From: Bacteroidia bacterium
GTDB taxonomy: Bacteria > Bacteroidota > Bacteroidia > UBA8524
Assembly: GCA_023277325.1 (NCBI GenBank)
Contig: JALRIQ010000089.1
Span: forward strand, 1 to 14,997
Length of the DNA stretch: 14,997 bases
Reading direction: 5' to 3'
The notes under the pieces were generated by a model. That model made no database searches. It was not told the origin of the DNA and saw only the letters and a program-made list of their open reading frames with translations. Position 1 is the first letter of the stretch, and every line of letters begins with the position of its first letter. Of the stretch, positions 1 through 6,134 are shown in pieces. A program made the translations under genes and the position numbers.

Positions 1-1168
1 TAAGAATCACAGCTTCAATTTCGTCGCCCACTTTCATGAAGTCTTGTGGGTTTCTTAGATGCTGTGACCATGACATTTCAGATACGTGGATCAAACCTTC
101 AACGCCAGGAGCGATTTCGAGGAATGCGCCATAATCAGCAACGGTAACGATTTTACCTTTTACTTTAGCACCTACTTCGATTCCTTCTGGAAGGCTATCC
201 CATGGATGAGCAGCCAATTGTTTCAATCCAAGAGAGATACGTTTTTTGTCATCATCGAAGTCAAGCACAACAACGTTGATCTTTTGATCAAGCTGCAATA
301 CTTCTTCTGGATGATTGATACGTCCCCAAGAAATGTCGGTAATGTGAAGCAATCCGTCCAATCCACCTAGATCGATGAACACACCGAAAGAAGTCATGTT
401 TTTCACAACACCTTCCAATACCTGTCCTTTTTCTAGTTTAGAGAGGATATCAGATTTTTGAGCTTCGATATCATCTTCAATCAAGGCTTTGTGAGAGATC
501 ACCACGTTTTTAAACAATTGGTTAATCTTAACAACCTTGAATTGCATGGTTTGTCCTACGTACACGTCGTAATCGCGAATCGGTTTGATGTCGATTTGAG
601 ATCCAGGAAGGAAAGCATCCATTCCCATTACGTCTACCACAAGACCACCTTTTGTTCTTGTTTTTACGTAACCTTCAACGATAGTATCGTTTTCATTAGC
701 GGCTACGATGTTTTCCCAAGCTCTTTCAGAAATCGCTTTTTTGCGGGAAAGAACCAATTGACCTAGACGGTCTTCTTTGGCTTCAATCATTACTTCCACT
801 TCGTCGCCGATTTTAATCTGGCCTAAGTCGCGGAATTCAGTACGTGCAATTAAACCGTCAGATTTAAATCCGATGTTCAATACAACGTCTTTGTCGGTAA
901 TGGAAACGATTGTGCCTTTAACCAACTCATTTTCGTTGATTTCAGATAAGGTACCATCATAGAGTTTTTCCAGTTCCTTTTTTTCGTCTTCGGAATAATT
1001 ACCGAAACCTTGGTCATCCATTGACCAGTCGAACGCTGGTGGTTCGAGTGTGGAGTCGGCAGTGTTAGAAGATTTTTTAGAAACTTTCTTCGGTGCCTCC
1101 TCGGCAACCTGGGTAGCTACATTTTCTACCTCATTTTGCTCTTGCGGTGTGTTTGTTTTTTCTGTCAA
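1..1168 (-). CDS. rpsA: 30S ribosomal protein S1, 3' end beyond the window
   Basis: Ribosomal protein S1 binds mRNA on the small subunit and helps place it for initiation. The 389 residues present hold an acidic and lysine-rich N-terminal extension (about 1-80) and then S1 OB-fold repeats at roughly 85-143, 162-227 and 250-317, with a fourth starting near 335. Typical S1 signatures are GLIARTEF (106-112), SFGVFIDLGGLDGLLH (260-275) and DYGAFLEI (345-352). Family members in this phylum have about 600 residues, so roughly the last third lies left of base 1. The start is TTG at 1168-1166: the frame has no ATG before the first S1 repeat that would keep the extension, and a perfect Shine-Dalgarno sequence sits 9 bases upstream. 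It lies downstream of cmk on the same strand, the classic cmk-rpsA order, but has its own promoter at 1196-1226. Confidence 0.96.
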   Translation of the reverse strand, partial: MTEKTNTPQEQNEVENVATQVAEEAPKKVSKKSSNTADSTLEPPAFDWSMDDQGFGNYSEDEKKELEKLYDGTLSEINENELVKGTIVSITDKDVVLNIGFKSDGLIARTEFRDLGQIKIGDEVEVMIEAKEDRLGQLVLSRKKAISERAWENIVAANENDTIVEGYVKTRTKGGLVVDVMGMDAFLPGSQIDIKPIRDYDVYVGQTMQFKVVKINQLFKNVVISHKALIEDDIEAQKSDILSKLEKGQVLEGVVKNMTSFGVFIDLGGLDGLLHITDISWGRINHPEEVLQLDQKINVVVLDFDDDKKRISLGLKQLAAHPWDSLPEGIEVGAKVKGKIVTVADYGAFLEIAPGVEGLIHVSEMSWSQHLRNPQDFMKVGDEIEAVIL

Positions 1169-1177
1169 ATGTTAGGT

Positions 1178-1185
1178 CCTCCTTT
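1178..1185 (-). promoter_or_regulatory. Perfect Shine-Dalgarno sequence of rpsA
   Basis: On the minus strand these bases read AAAGGAGG, followed by a 9-base spacer and the TTG start codon. At least seven contiguous bases match the 16S rRNA tail. No other gene start in this window has such a site, so it decides the rpsA start and probably has a regulatory purpose. A weak 4-bp hairpin (CCTT with AAGG, 1181-1192) could partly cover it. Confidence 0.85.
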
Positions 1186-1195
1186 ACGAAGGCTG

Positions 1196-1226
1196 CAAAG
1201 GTAAAAGGACATTTACTAAAAACAAA
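1196..1226 (-). promoter_or_regulatory. Promoter of rpsA, Bacteroidota type
   Basis: The minus strand reads TTTG at 1226-1223, a 19-base spacer, then TACCTTTG at 1203-1196. This fits exactly the TTTG-N19-TAnnTTTG consensus of the primary sigma factor in Bacteroidota. Transcription would start near 1191, giving a leader of about 22 bases that carries the Shine-Dalgarno sequence. It lies between cmk and rpsA, so rpsA can be expressed independently of cmk. Confidence 0.8.
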
Positions 1227-1262
1227 ATAATCTATCGAAATAAAAACCAATGTGTTGCCCAA

Positions 1263-1952
1263 TTAGACGCTGGCTTGTTTTTGCAGGGTATAGGAATAGG
1301 CCAATTCCAGCTGTTCTTCAGGGCTTATATGGGAATTATCGATAACGATAGCGTCTTCGGCCTGCCGCAGCGGGCTGTCAGCTCTTGTAGAATCAATTCG
1401 GTCTCGTTCACTCAGGTTTTCAATTACCTCTTCAAAGGTCATTTCCATGCCTTTATTCTTTAGTTCGAGTAGGCGACGTTCTGCTCTTATCTTGGGATCG
1501 GCAGTCATGAATAGCTTTAGCTCAGCCTCAGGAAAGACAACGGTTCCAATATCTCTTCCATCCATTACAACACCCTTGTCCGCACCCAATACTTGCTGCT
1601 GCTTCACCAAAAAACGGCGTACCGCACTGATGCTGCTTACCTTACTTACATAGTTTGCCACGAACATTTGGCGAATTTCCTCCTCAACATTTTCTCCATT
1701 TAAGAAGGTGGCTTTTCCATTCGGAGTGTCCCGAAATTCGATTTTCACATGCGCAATTGCTTCTGCTACTGCCTTATCATTCCTTTCATCCACTTTATAG
1801 GGAACATCATTGCGCAAGAAATAAAGTGCCACAGCACGGTACATCGCACCCGTATCTATATAAAGGTAACCCAACTTGGCGGCGAGTGCTCTGGCCAATG
1901 TACTTTTCCCACAGGATGAAAAGCCGTCTACTGCGATGATGATCTTTTTCAC
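1263..1952 (-). CDS. cmk: Cytidylate kinase
   Basis: This cytosolic enzyme phosphorylates CMP and dCMP with ATP, feeding CTP and dCTP synthesis. The 229-residue product has the usual length. Visible motifs are the P-loop GFSSCGKST (10-18), the NMP-binding segment DTGAMYRA (33-40), VMDGRDIGTVVFP (129-141), and the nucleotide-binding stretch DRIDSTRADSPLRQAEDA (184-201). The reading frame stays open far upstream, but homology begins only at the GTG at 1952, directly before KKIIIAVDG, so I place the start there. The alternative would be an ATG-initiated extension that antisense-overlaps the lipoprotein gene at 2026. Downstream lies rpsA on the same strand, a conserved pairing in many bacteria. 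Confidence 0.95.
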   Translation of the reverse strand: MKKIIIAVDGFSSCGKSTLARALAAKLGYLYIDTGAMYRAVALYFLRNDVPYKVDERNDKAVAEAIAHVKIEFRDTPNGKATFLNGENVEEEIRQMFVANYVSKVSSISAVRRFLVKQQQVLGADKGVVMDGRDIGTVVFPEAELKLFMTADPKIRAERRLLELKNKGMEMTFEEVIENLSERDRIDSTRADSPLRQAEDAIVIDNSHISPEEQLELAYSYTLQKQASV

Positions 1953-1959
1953 AATACCA

Positions 1960-1967
1960 CAAAGGTA
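1960..1967 (-). promoter_or_regulatory. Possible -7 element for cmk
   Basis: The minus strand reads TACCTTTG, a perfect TAnnTTTG, seven bases before the GTG start of cmk. No TTTG or TTG appears at the expected distance upstream, so the promoter is incomplete by consensus. If it works, the transcript would begin within a few bases of the start codon and be almost leaderless. Confidence 0.35.
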
Positions 1968-2025
1968 AAACAAAGTGCTTGGCGACAGCGGTATCTGCAG
2001 GAGATTATTTAACTTTACCTGCAAG

Positions 2026-2646
2026 ATGAAACGAATCAATAAAATTGCTTTTCCTCTTCTTCTCTTTGTTTGCCTTGGCCTGATATCCTGTAATAATGAC
2101 TCCAGCATTATGAGCATTTTCGCCTCTTCGGATGAAAAGCTCGATCTTGAAAAGGACTTTAAAACTGAACAGTACGAAGACGAGTACCGCATAAAAATAC
2201 CCAAATATATGAAGGCAGATACCGGGCTTCACGCGGATGCCAGCCTAGCCTTCCAAAGCTCCTTAAAAGAAGTGGCCATATTGATCCTGGATGAGAACAT
2301 CAAGGAATTTAAAGATGCCTTGCAGTTCCTTAATGGGTATGATGATAGTGCGAGCTTTATTGAAAATTATGCGAACATCCAGATCAACTTAATCTCTCAA
2401 GGATTGCTATATCCTGAATCGGGAGACATCGTCGTAAATAAAATCGATGAATATCCTGCCGCCCAGGTCTGGATGGAAGGCCGCATAGATGGGCTGGATA
2501 TTGCCTATTTTATCACCTGTATTGAAACGGAAAAGAAGGTTTATTTCATAATGAGTTATACTTCTAAAGAAAAAAAGACGAAATTCGAGGATACCTTTAA
2601 GAAGGTAGGTAGCTCCTTTGAATTGATAAATGCCTCAGGTAATTAG
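2026..2646 (+). CDS. Lipoprotein of unknown function, 206 residues
   Basis: I do not recognise the family with certainty. The N terminus is a lipoprotein signal peptide: KR at 2-3, a hydrophobic stretch at 7-20 and the lipobox L-I-S-C with the lipidated cysteine at 22. A polar, acidic linker (24-50) follows, then a mixed alpha/beta domain. Its layout (a short hydrophobic strand at 84-88 with AILIL, a helical middle, and a C-terminal strand FIMSYTSKEKK near 182-192 followed by an amphipathic end) recalls PsbP-like or stress-related periplasmic lipoproteins, but that is only an impression. The start at 2026 is chosen because the signal peptide begins there; an in-frame ATG at 1975 would add a non-signal extension overlapping the cmk promoter region. 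It is divergent from cmk, and a second lipoprotein gene follows after 47 bases. Confidence 0.85.
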   Translation: MKRINKIAFPLLLFVCLGLISCNNDSSIMSIFASSDEKLDLEKDFKTEQYEDEYRIKIPKYMKADTGLHADASLAFQSSLKEVAILILDENIKEFKDALQFLNGYDDSASFIENYANIQINLISQGLLYPESGDIVVNKIDEYPAAQVWMEGRIDGLDIAYFITCIETEKKVYFIMSYTSKEKKTKFEDTFKKVGSSFELINASGN

Positions 2647-2693
2647 GCAACGAAATGAGCATTTATCGGCTCTTTTAGATACCAAATCGTACC

Positions 2694-3143
2694 ATGAGCA
2701 ACGCAGGTACCCGTTATATCGCCCCTCTCTTGCTTGGCATTCTGCTGAGTGGTACTTCCTGTGAAAAAAACTGCAGCGATATGGCATGTGCCGAGGACCA
2801 AGATTTACAGCTTGTTTTAATTGATCAACAGGATAAGGTAGTTATTGGCAATGATGTGATTGATCAGGAAGGAATTCATTTGATTAGTCCATCGAATGAT
2901 ACCCTTGCGGGAGCTGTGGACACCAAAACCGGTTCCTTCACGGTACGCACCAATCGCGACCTCGGACTTTATACCATTTCGGTTCAAAATTCAGCCAATA
3001 TCGACCTCATCGTATACCAGAGTTATGTCGCCTCTGAATTTGAGTGCTGCCCAGGGTTTTGGCGCATCGATTCGGTTTATGCACGTGGTGAATCTTTAGC
3101 GCCTATGCCAAATGGCCAAGGCTTCTTGCTAAAATTAGAATAA
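2694..3143 (+). CDS. Small lipoprotein of unknown function, 149 residues
   Basis: No family recognised. The first 22 residues form a lipoprotein signal peptide (hydrophobic PLLLGILL at 11-18, then S-G-T-S-C with the cysteine at 23). The mature part is cysteine-rich for its size (C27, C32, C118 and C119), so disulfides in the periplasm or on the cell surface are plausible. The body alternates polar and hydrophobic residues as in a beta-sandwich. The stretch from about 66 to 98 (thr-rich, with GSFTVRT and LGLYTISV) looks like a carboxypeptidase-regulatory or Ig-like strand pattern, which is only an inference. It follows the upstream lipoprotein gene by 47 bases without a clear promoter, so the two may be co-transcribed. 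Its stop codon overlaps the A-tract of the minus-strand terminator coming from the other side. Confidence 0.8.
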   Translation: MSNAGTRYIAPLLLGILLSGTSCEKNCSDMACAEDQDLQLVLIDQQDKVVIGNDVIDQEGIHLISPSNDTLAGAVDTKTGSFTVRTNRDLGLYTISVQNSANIDLIVYQSYVASEFECCPGFWRIDSVYARGESLAPMPNGQGFLLKLE

Positions 3144-3168
3144 AAAAAGCCGAGAATTACTTCCCGGC
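3142..3168 (-). terminator. Rho-independent terminator of the helicase / YbjN unit
   Basis: The RNA of the minus strand folds GCCGGGAA, loop GUAA, UUCUCGGC, an 8-bp stem with one G-U pair, followed by seven U (3148-3142). The arms are 3149-3156 and 3161-3168. On the plus strand the G-U pair becomes an A-C mismatch and no T-run follows, so the site is built for the minus-strand transcript. Confidence 0.85.
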
Positions 3169-3190
3169 CCTTCCAATTATCTATTTCTTA

Positions 3191-3652
3191 TTAATCCTGG
3201 CGTTCCAAAAGCGTTACTCCATATTTTTCGGAGAATACTTTGCTGAACAATTCTGCGTAATAAGCCACAGCATCCAGGGCTTCCAATACTTCTTCCGGAG
3301 TGAGCGTGGAAGCTAAACTGCGGTATTTCACACAGACAACCCCACCATCCTGACGAACACCCAAAGAAACTTTGTATAAAGCAATGTTCACATCGAGAAT
3401 CTCTTCAAGAAACTCTTCGTAGCGATCTGTAGGAACTTGGCAAAATGGAGAAATCACCTGAAAAACAGGTTGATCATCGGCTTGAAAATAGAACAAAGCT
3501 TGTTGCTCATTTCCCAATTTCCACGCATCGATATAAATCTCCAGCGTTTCACGGTAAACAGTCCACTGACCTTCTTCCTCATTGCGCGCTTGCTCCGGAG
3601 TAATGCCCAAAGTCAGCAACGCATCGTCAATTGTTTTCGTTATTAGTTCCAT
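3191..3652 (-). CDS. YbjN-like domain protein
   Basis: The product has 153 residues, a normal size for the YbjN family, whose fold resembles type III secretion chaperones and whose biochemical role is not settled. Supporting features are the helical N terminus (1-25), then alternating beta strands: WTVYRETLEIYIDAW (30-44), ALFYFQADDQPVFQVISPF (52-70), a helix with FLEEILDVNIAL (81-92), VSLGVRQDGGVVCVKYRS (95-112), and a C-terminal helix EEVLEALDAVAYYAELFS (120-137). There is no signal peptide or membrane segment, so it is likely cytosolic. The ATG lies 18 bases behind the helicase stop codon and a terminator lies 23 bases behind its own stop, so it is probably the last gene of a two-gene unit with the helicase. 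The assignment rests on pattern, not on a diagnostic motif. Confidence 0.7.
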   Translation of the reverse strand: MELITKTIDDALLTLGITPEQARNEEEGQWTVYRETLEIYIDAWKLGNEQQALFYFQADDQPVFQVISPFCQVPTDRYEEFLEEILDVNIALYKVSLGVRQDGGVVCVKYRSLASTLTPEEVLEALDAVAYYAELFSKVFSEKYGVTLLERQD

Positions 3653-3670
3653 GCTTAATTCTTGATTTAT

Positions 3671-5566
3671 CTAGAATTCTTTTCTCTTTCTTTTCTTTGG
3701 CGCAGGCGTTTCTTCTTTGGCCTTTTTGCGCTCCTTTTTATGGTTAGAGTCAAAATCCGGGAAGTAAAAGTATTTTCCGTATGATTTCTTTTCACCCCCC
3801 TCGAAACTCTTCGGGCTTCTGTCGCTTCTTGGTGAACGGTCACCACGGTCTGAACGATCGCCACGATCAGAACGGTCGCCACGATCTGCCCGTGGTTTAC
3901 GATCTCCTCTGCTTCCTCCGAAGTCTTTTCTAAAACTCTTTCTTTTCGGACGGTCATCTCCTGCTGGGTCATTCGATCTTTCAGCCTTTAGCTCACGACC
4001 TTCATACACCCAATTGTTAATGGTATCCATGAATTCATCCACCATGCTGCTTTCAATCTGTACAAACGAGAAGGAACGTTTGATGTCAATACGGCCTACT
4101 TCAATTCTACCTAGACGAAGGCTATTGATAAATTTCAACATGCCTGCTTTGTCTATGCGATCAAGCTCTCCAAGGCTCACAAAAATGCGCTCCATATTCG
4201 AACGGTCATTTCTGTCGCGGTCGCCGCGGTCGCTTTCTGCCATATTCAGGTCTCCTGAATTTTCATAGTAGCTCAAGAAGCGGTTGAACTCGATAGAAAC
4301 GAATTTCTTGATGATATCTTCTTTGCTGAGGTCTTTGAGTTCTTCGAAGATATTTGGCAAATAACCTTTAATCTCTTCCTCATTCACCTCTACTTTATGC
4401 ACTTTTTCAACCAAGCTGAACAATTGGCGTTCGCAGATTTCTTTTCCACTTGGAATTTCTTTCTTAACAAACGTCGCTTTGGTGAATTTCTCGAGCTGAC
4501 GAACACGTCCTTGCTCTTTGCTGTGTACGATCGAAATAGAAATACCTGTTTTCCCAGCTCTGGCTGTTCTTCCTGAACGGTGGGTATATACTTCTAACTC
4601 ATCAGGCAAACCGTAATTGATGACGTGGGTTACGTTATCCACGTCGATACCACGTGCTGCTACGTCTGTTGCAACCAAAAGTTGCAATGAGCGATCACGG
4701 AAACGCGCCATTACTTTATCACGTTGTGCTTGCGATAGATCTCCGTGCAATGCATCGGCATCGTATCCATCCTTGATCAATTTCTCCGCTACTTCTTGCG
4801 CTTCAATTTTGGTACGCGTAAAGATGATTCCGAAAATTTGAGGATTTAAATCAACCACACGTTTTAAGGCTTCGTAGCGGTGTTTTGCACGAACCATATA
4901 AAACTCGTGAGAGATATTGGTATTGGTAGCATTTTTACTACCCATGGTGAGCTCAAATGGCTCCTCCATAAATTTCTTAGAAATGGCTCTTACCTCTGCT
5001 GGCATTGTTGCTGAGAACAACCATGTGCGGCGTTCTTCACTCAATACATTCTCCAGGATAAAGTCGATATCGTCTTTAAAGCCCATGTTGAGCATTTCGT
5101 CGGCCTCATCCAAAACAACGATATTCACATCGTTAATTTTTGCTGAACCACGTTTGATCAAGTCAATCAATCGACCGGGTGTCGCTACGATAATTTGTCC
5201 GCCACGGCGAAGTTCACGCATTTGCTGATCAATGCTTGCTCCTCCATATACCGCTACTACGTCGAGCTTTGGAAGATTAACGGCATAGGCTGCCAAATCT
5301 TTGGCAATCTGATTACAAAGTTCACGGGTTGGAGCAAGGATAAGTCCTTGAGTTGAGCGGTCCTCGGCATCAATTTGCTGAAGAAGTGGAAGTCCGAAGG
5401 CAGCAGTTTTACCGGTACCGGTAGAAGCTAAACCAATGAAGTCTTTTTTGGTGTCGAGTAGTACAGGAATTGCTTTCTCCTGAATGGGTGTTGGATTTTC
5501 AAACCCAAGGGTCTCTACCGCAGCCACCAGCTCCGGAGAAACTCCCAATTGAATAAATGGATTCAT
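3671..5566 (-). CDS. deaD: DEAD-box RNA helicase with DbpA-type RNA-binding domain
   Basis: ATP-dependent RNA helicase of the DeaD/CsdA type, acting in the cytosol on ribosome assembly or mRNA structure, often important in the cold. All core motifs are intact: Q motif (F22, Q29), Walker A ASTGTGKT (47-54), PTREL (79-83), DEAD (153-156), SAT (185-187), ATDVAARGID (299-308) and HRSGRTARAG (329-338). A linker region (about 365-445) precedes a DbpA-type RNA-binding domain at about 458-530. The tail (540-631) is basic and disordered, with Arg-Gly-Asp / Ser-Asp-Arg repeats and a final lysine/arginine block, features that usually add nonspecific RNA affinity. At 631 residues it matches the DeaD class. 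The start ATG is supported by the usual N terminus of the family (FIQLGVSPELV) and by the promoter and hairpin just upstream. The symbol is assigned by class; a paralogue such as rhlE or dbpA is less likely. Confidence 0.93.
   Translation of the reverse strand: MNPFIQLGVSPELVAAVETLGFENPTPIQEKAIPVLLDTKKDFIGLASTGTGKTAAFGLPLLQQIDAEDRSTQGLILAPTRELCNQIAKDLAAYAVNLPKLDVVAVYGGASIDQQMRELRRGGQIIVATPGRLIDLIKRGSAKINDVNIVVLDEADEMLNMGFKDDIDFILENVLSEERRTWLFSATMPAEVRAISKKFMEEPFELTMGSKNATNTNISHEFYMVRAKHRYEALKRVVDLNPQIFGIIFTRTKIEAQEVAEKLIKDGYDADALHGDLSQAQRDKVMARFRDRSLQLLVATDVAARGIDVDNVTHVINYGLPDELEVYTHRSGRTARAGKTGISISIVHSKEQGRVRQLEKFTKATFVKKEIPSGKEICERQLFSLVEKVHKVEVNEEEIKGYLPNIFEELKDLSKEDIIKKFVSIEFNRFLSYYENSGDLNMAESDRGDRDRNDRSNMERIFVSLGELDRIDKAGMLKFINSLRLGRIEVGRIDIKRSFSFVQIESSMVDEFMDTINNWVYEGRELKAERSNDPAGDDRPKRKSFRKDFGGSRGDRKPRADRGDRSDRGDRSDRGDRSPRSDRSPKSFEGGEKKSYGKYFYFPDFDSNHKKERKKAKEETPAPKKRKRKEF
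3834..3887 (-). repeat. Three 18-bp tandem repeats in the helicase tail
   Basis: Three 18-bp units (3834-3851, 3852-3869, 3870-3887) differ from one another at only a few bases. Each encodes six residues of the Arg-Gly-Asp / Ser-Asp-Arg pattern in the disordered tail of the helicase (about residues 560-578). In-frame units of this kind expand and contract easily, so the tail length probably differs between strains. Confidence 0.85.
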
Positions 5567-5567
5567 T

Positions 5568-5609
5568 AAATAAAATATGTCTGTTCAAGCCAGCCAACAT
5601 ATTTTACTT
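5568..5609 (-). promoter_or_regulatory. Leader hairpin of the helicase mRNA next to the start codon
   Basis: The arms are 5597-5609 and 5568-5580, with a 16-base loop (5581-5596). Ten consecutive pairs are perfect (TAAAATATGT with ACATATTTTA), then a G-U pair and two A-U pairs extend the stem to 13 bp in the minus-strand RNA. The 3' arm ends one base before the ATG at 5566. The G-U pair is an A-C mismatch on the plus strand, which favours an RNA role. In addition AAGCC upstream (5622-5618) can pair with GGCUU in the loop (5591-5587), so a pseudoknot is possible. An AU-rich stem here could act as a temperature-sensitive or helicase-sensitive switch; that function is inferred. Confidence 0.7.
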
Positions 5610-5636
5610 GATAGACCGGCTTCCAAAAAACCGCTG

Positions 5637-5667
5637 CAAAGGTAGAACGAATATTCGGCAATTCAAG
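5637..5667 (-). promoter_or_regulatory. Promoter of the helicase / YbjN unit
   Basis: The minus strand reads CTTG at 5667-5664, 19 bases, then TACCTTTG at 5644-5637, a near-perfect Bacteroidota promoter. Transcription should start near 5632, giving a leader of about 66 bases that contains the hairpin. The core TACCTTTGCAGC is identical, over 12 bases, to that of the rpsA promoter. Confidence 0.75.
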
Positions 5668-5735
5668 CTATTTGCACGGAAGTGAAAATAGCCCTCGAAA
5701 ACAGTCATCTCAGCAACGAAACCTCCATCAAAATG

Positions 5736-5743
5736 TATATTTG
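5736..5743 (+). promoter_or_regulatory. Possible -7 element of the decayed T9SS gene
   Basis: The plus strand reads TATATTTG, a perfect TAnnTTTG, 11 bases before the ATG at 5755. I see no matching TTG about 19 bases further upstream, so the promoter may be weak or decayed like the gene behind it. Confidence 0.35.
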
Positions 5744-5754
5744 AAGAAGTACGT

Positions 5755-6134
5755 ATGAAAAGACCCTTACTCTCCCTAATTTTCCTTTTTGGAATTCTCT
5801 TTGCCGACGCACAAAATTTGGCGCGCGATTTTGCCGTTAAACTCCAATCCTCCTTCAATAGAAGTACTGGCAACCTAACGCTATACTGGCCAAAAGACAG
5901 TGCTTGCCTGGGTTATGATATCTATTCCAAATCAGCGAACGACTGGACCTGGACCCGGAGGTTTTGGTTGATCATGCCTATATGATCAATGCGCTGGGAC
6001 AAAAAATAGACTTGGAAATGTCAGCGGCTGCGGGAAGCTACCAGATTGATTGCTCCGCATTAATTCCGGGAGTCTATACCTTAATAATAGCAACCGACAA
6101 GGGCATTTTCAGCACGAAGCTCGTAGAAGACTAA
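5755..6134 (+). pseudogene. Remnant of a T9SS-secreted protein (signal peptide joined to sorting domain, frameshifted)
   Basis: The first frame (5755-5985) encodes a clear signal peptide (basic start, hydrophobic core PLLSLIFLFGILF, then ADAQ) and the opening of an Fn3-like or jelly-roll domain (NLTLYWPKDSACLGYDIY, about 41-58), and then ends at a stop. The third frame is open from 5919 to the TAA at 6132-6134 and encodes a typical type A T9SS sorting domain: INALGQKIDLEMS, then IDCSALIPGVYTL and a final strand ending FSTKLVED. A -1 shift in the 5919-5985 overlap joins the two. Such sorting domains normally sit at the end of proteins of several hundred residues, so a large internal deletion is likely as well. 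A tandem hexamer TGGACCTGGACC (5944-5955) lies at the presumed junction. The stop overlaps that of the convergent cvfB gene by 4 bases. A sequencing error could explain the shift but not the missing middle. Confidence 0.75.

Noticed and set aside
1953..2204. N-terminal extension of cytidylate kinase
   Set aside because: The frame is open, but it overlaps the promoter region and the start of the divergent lipoprotein gene, and family homology begins at the GTG at 1952.
2657..2675. Possible terminator between the two lipoprotein genes
   Set aside because: GAGC and GCTC give only four pairs over an 8-base loop, followed by four T; too weak to call.
5604..5873. 89-codon minus-strand open frame opposite the decayed T9SS gene
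   Set aside because: It lies antisense to a clear signal peptide and across the helicase promoter; its translation has no domain or composition typical of a protein.
5919..5985. Programmed -1 frameshifting in the T9SS gene
   Set aside because: No X-XXY-YYZ slippery heptamer in the right phase and no clear downstream structure; also the central domain is missing, so decay is the simpler reading.
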